Part shown: positions 5,962 through 6,978 of the stretch, piece by piece | Layout: each line of letters starts with the position of its first letter | How positions within the stretch are numbered: the stretch's first letter is position 1 | Assembly: GCA_937968025.1 (NCBI GenBank) | Contig: CALBSL010000186.1 | Location: 1-6,978 of the forward strand | DNA: 6,978 nucleotides | DNA from: an uncultured bacterium | GTDB lineage: Bacteria > Patescibacteriota > Patescibacteriia > 2-12-FULL-60-25 | Direction of reading: 5' to 3' | Position numbers and translations under genes: made by a program | Notes under the pieces: generated by a model | Told to the model about the DNA's origin: nothing | What the model saw: only the letters and a program-made list of their open reading frames with translations | The model's database searches: none

Positions 5962-5984
5962 GCCGGGGGCTTGCCCTGGCCGGG
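5948..5984. repeat. Palindrome H1 (17-bp arms)
   Basis: CCCGGCCAGG-T-CAAGCC (5948-5964), loop GGG, GGCTTG-C-CCTGGCCGGG (5968-5984). Sixteen of 17 positions pair; the exception is T5958/C5974. No T tract follows on either strand, so it is not a standard terminator. It contains the -35 box of the tRNA-Thr promoter. Confidence 0.9.
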
Positions 5985-6010
5985 GGTGGGTGGGGATAAG
6001 GACTTTTTCG

Positions 6011-6113
6011 CCCGATTGCGGGATCTTCCCGGGTCCTGCCGCGTCGGGACCTCAAACCATGCTCCTGCGTGCGCTTGGTTTGAGGTCTCCCCCTGTGCGT
6101 CACCCGGGAAGAT
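6011..6113. repeat. Nested palindrome H2 with a small companion hairpin
   Basis: An outer perfect 12-bp inverted repeat, ATCTTCCCGGGT (6023-6034) with 6102-6113, encloses an inner perfect 12-bp repeat, GACCTCAAACCA (6048-6059) with 6076-6087. The two are separated by unpaired stretches of about 13 bases on each side. A small hairpin CCCG-ATTG-CGGG (6011-6022) abuts the left side. GGTCC (6032-6036) can alternatively pair with GGACC (6047-6051), which excludes parts of both main stems. No open frame or terminator explains it. Confidence 0.85.
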
Positions 6114-6149
6114 GAGGGTTTGGACTTTTCCCTTGAAGGTGAGGAGGTG

Positions 6150-6188
6150 TTTCTCACCCCTTCCTGCTGCGCAGGGAGGGGTGAGAAA
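6150..6188. repeat. Palindrome H3 (17-bp arms)
   Basis: TTTCTCACCCCT (6150-6161) pairs perfectly with AGGGGTGAGAAA (6177-6188). The helix continues through a T-G pair and CCTG/CAGG (6163-6166 with 6172-6175) to a five-base loop CTGCG. GGTGAG (6138-6143) can instead pair with CTCACC (6153-6158), giving a mutually exclusive fold. There is no adjacent T tract. Confidence 0.88.
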
Positions 6189-6196
6189 TTTGAAAG

Positions 6197-6230
6197 AAAA
6201 AGACCCCGGTCGCGGAGGGGGAGCGGGGTC
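6197..6230 (-). terminator. Terminator of the right-hand two-gene cassette
   Basis: On the minus strand GACCCCG (6230-6224) pairs with CGGGGTC (6208-6202) across a 15-base loop and is followed by TTTTT (6201-6197) and CTTTC. The stem begins within the stop codon of the last cassette gene (TGA, 6231-6229). Confidence 0.85.
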
Positions 6231-6501
6231 AGGAGTCGTCGGGGAGGTCGACGCGGAAAACAGAGCCTCGGATGATCGGCTCCCAGGGGCGTCCGCCTTC
6301 TTTGAGGGGGCGGTAGTAGCCGGCGATGCTGTCCGAGGGAAGCGCCTCGGCCGGGTCGGGAGAGGGTGGGTTGTCTTGAGGTACGGCGCCGTCCGGATCG
6401 GCGGTACAGGCGCCTTCTTCCGCTTCCGCCTCTCCGAGCAGGATTTCCGCCCGCAGCAGCGCAGCAAGAAGCTGTTGGTTGGATGGTTTCTGAAAACACA
6501 C
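6229..6501 (-). CDS. Small acidic protein of unknown function
   Basis: I chose GTG 6501 (90 aa) because AAGGAG (6514-6509) lies seven bases upstream, directly after the stop of the preceding gene. An in-frame ATG at 6549 would overlap that gene and lacks such a site. The frame ends in TGA inside the terminator stem. The product has an N-terminal amphipathic helix (QQLLAALLRAEILLGEAEAEEG, about 9-30), an acidic Pro-rich linker (35-55), and a C-terminal block SIAGYYRPLKEGG...WEPIIRGSVFRV (58-84) that looks like a short beta-rich element. I see no signal peptide or membrane segment and recognise no family. It is predicted to be cytoplasmic and co-expressed with the membrane-anchored coiled-coil protein upstream. 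The upstream Shine-Dalgarno site and terminator support it being a real gene, although no homology does. Confidence 0.62.
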   Translation of the reverse strand: MCFQKPSNQQLLAALLRAEILLGEAEAEEGACTADPDGAVPQDNPPSPDPAEALPSDSIAGYYRPLKEGGRPWEPIIRGSVFRVDLPDDS

Positions 6502-6514
6502 GGAGGCGCTCCTT

Positions 6515-6859
6515 TCAGGGGGTGGCTGGCTCGACGGGAATGGTCGCATGAAAGTGCGGAGGCTGGTCGGGGGAGCCTCCGTCGCGGGTGTTGAGCGCTC
6601 GCATGAGCGCGCGCTCAGATGCCGTACAGTTCCCCCGCTCCTCCGAGCAGCGAGCGATGGCGTCCTCCGCCCTTCTGAGCTGCTCCTCGCAGTGCTGCGC
6701 TCGTCGTTCGACGATCTGCTTGATGGTCTCTTGACCGCGCAGGTCTGTTTCGAGGGAACGCACTCGAGCTTCGTGGAACTCCGCTGACCGTTCACTCATA
6801 CAGTTGGACGCCCAACCCATGATGGCGATCAAGCACACGGCGGCAAACTTCATATCCAT
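6515..6859 (-). CDS. Membrane-anchored coiled-coil protein, Cys-containing, unknown function
   Basis: ATG 6859 is preceded by a strong Shine-Dalgarno site, AGGAGG, with eight bases of spacing. The product is 114 aa. Residues 4-16 (KFAAVCLIAIMGW) form a short hydrophobic signal or anchor. ASNC (17-20) loosely resembles a lipobox, but Asn just before the Cys is atypical, so lipoprotein status is doubtful. Residues about 22-90 are rich in Glu, Arg and Ala with heptad-like spacing, predicting a long coiled coil outside the membrane. Cys57, Cys71 and Cys78 lie in it and could cross-link dimers. The tail (91-114) is Pro-rich. The size and layout (anchor plus short coiled coil, followed by another small gene) recall phage lysis-accessory proteins, but I see no specific spanin feature. 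It is the first gene of the cassette, 13 bp upstream of the next. Confidence 0.75.
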   Translation of the reverse strand: MDMKFAAVCLIAIMGWASNCMSERSAEFHEARVRSLETDLRGQETIKQIVERRAQHCEEQLRRAEDAIARCSEERGNCTASERALMRALNTRDGGSPDQPPHFHATIPVEPATP

Positions 6860-6924
6860 GATAGGAACCTCCTGATCGACTTACGCCCATTCCCACCTTG
6901 TGAATGGATCAATGCCGATACGCA

Positions 6925-6953
6925 AGGCTACCCTGGAAGAGCGTTTTTGTCAA
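6925..6953 (-). promoter_or_regulatory. Promoter of the right-hand cassette
   Basis: A perfect TTGACA (6953-6948) and TAGCCT (6930-6925, 3 of 6) are spaced exactly 17 bp. Transcription from about 6918 gives a 5' leader of about 60 nt. The leader holds a hairpin, CCATTC (6907-6902) with GAATGG (6892-6887) and a nine-base loop, upstream of the Shine-Dalgarno site. Confidence 0.65.
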
Positions 6954-6978
6954 TATAGAAGGGGGAATATGGGCGGGT

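Noticed and set aside
5948..6188. CRISPR array or standard terminators
   Set aside because: The repeats are inverted rather than direct and regularly spaced, no spacers exist, and none of the three hairpins is followed by a T tract.
5740..6594. 284-aa plus-strand open frame
   Set aside because: It runs straight through the tRNA-Thr gene, all three palindromes and the cassette, has low-complexity Gly/Arg composition, and lacks a start signal. It is an artefact of GC-rich sequence.

Overview
The window is one end of a short bacterial contig, or a whole short contig. Bases 1-49 are Illumina TruSeq adapter, so real sequence starts at base 50. I think the host is a member of the Patescibacteria (Candidate Phyla Radiation). 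The reasons are compact minus-strand genes with few recognisable Shine-Dalgarno sites, an exported beta-helix protein whose C-terminus carries a 'GSLIK...VY' module that I recall from many exported Patescibacteria proteins, a minimal-length L33, and a moderately GC-rich, intergenic-poor layout. This is recall and inference, not a database result. TGA is used as a stop codon, so the code looks standard.

Layout: (1) 50-817, minus: an exported SGNH/GDSL hydrolase cut off by the adapter, so its C-terminal catalytic Asp/His block is missing. (2) 910-1211, plus: a promoter, tRNA-Leu(TAA) and a terminator, then a tRNA-Leu-derived structured element that repeats the last 21 nt of the tRNA and ends in a second, bidirectional terminator. 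(3) 5569-1214, minus: a three-gene operon made of a TM0106-family RecB-like/DEDD nuclease, a YibE/F-family membrane protein that starts on an ATGA overlap, and an exported beta-helix protein. A 17-bp-spaced promoter would start this transcript on or next to the nuclease ATG. (4) 5961-5607, minus: a promoter, tRNA-Thr(TGT), rpmG (ribosomal protein L33) and a terminator. (5) 5948-6188: about 240 bp without a gene, packed with near-perfect palindromes. (6) 6953-6197, minus: a two-gene cassette with a perfect TTGACA -35 box, strong Shine-Dalgarno sites and its own terminator. It encodes a membrane-anchored Cys-containing coiled-coil protein and a small acidic protein, neither of which I recognise.

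The left and middle parts look like ordinary chromosome: translation genes (two tRNAs, L33) and envelope or exported proteins. The right-hand cassette differs in expression signals and is separated from the rest by the palindrome cluster, so it may be accessory DNA. The most unusual items are the tRNA-Leu-derived 19-bp-closed RNA element (1074-1181), the palindrome cluster that swallows the tRNA-Thr -35 box (5948-6188), and the nuclease whose RecB-type active-site positions look eroded while its exonuclease-like motifs are kept.
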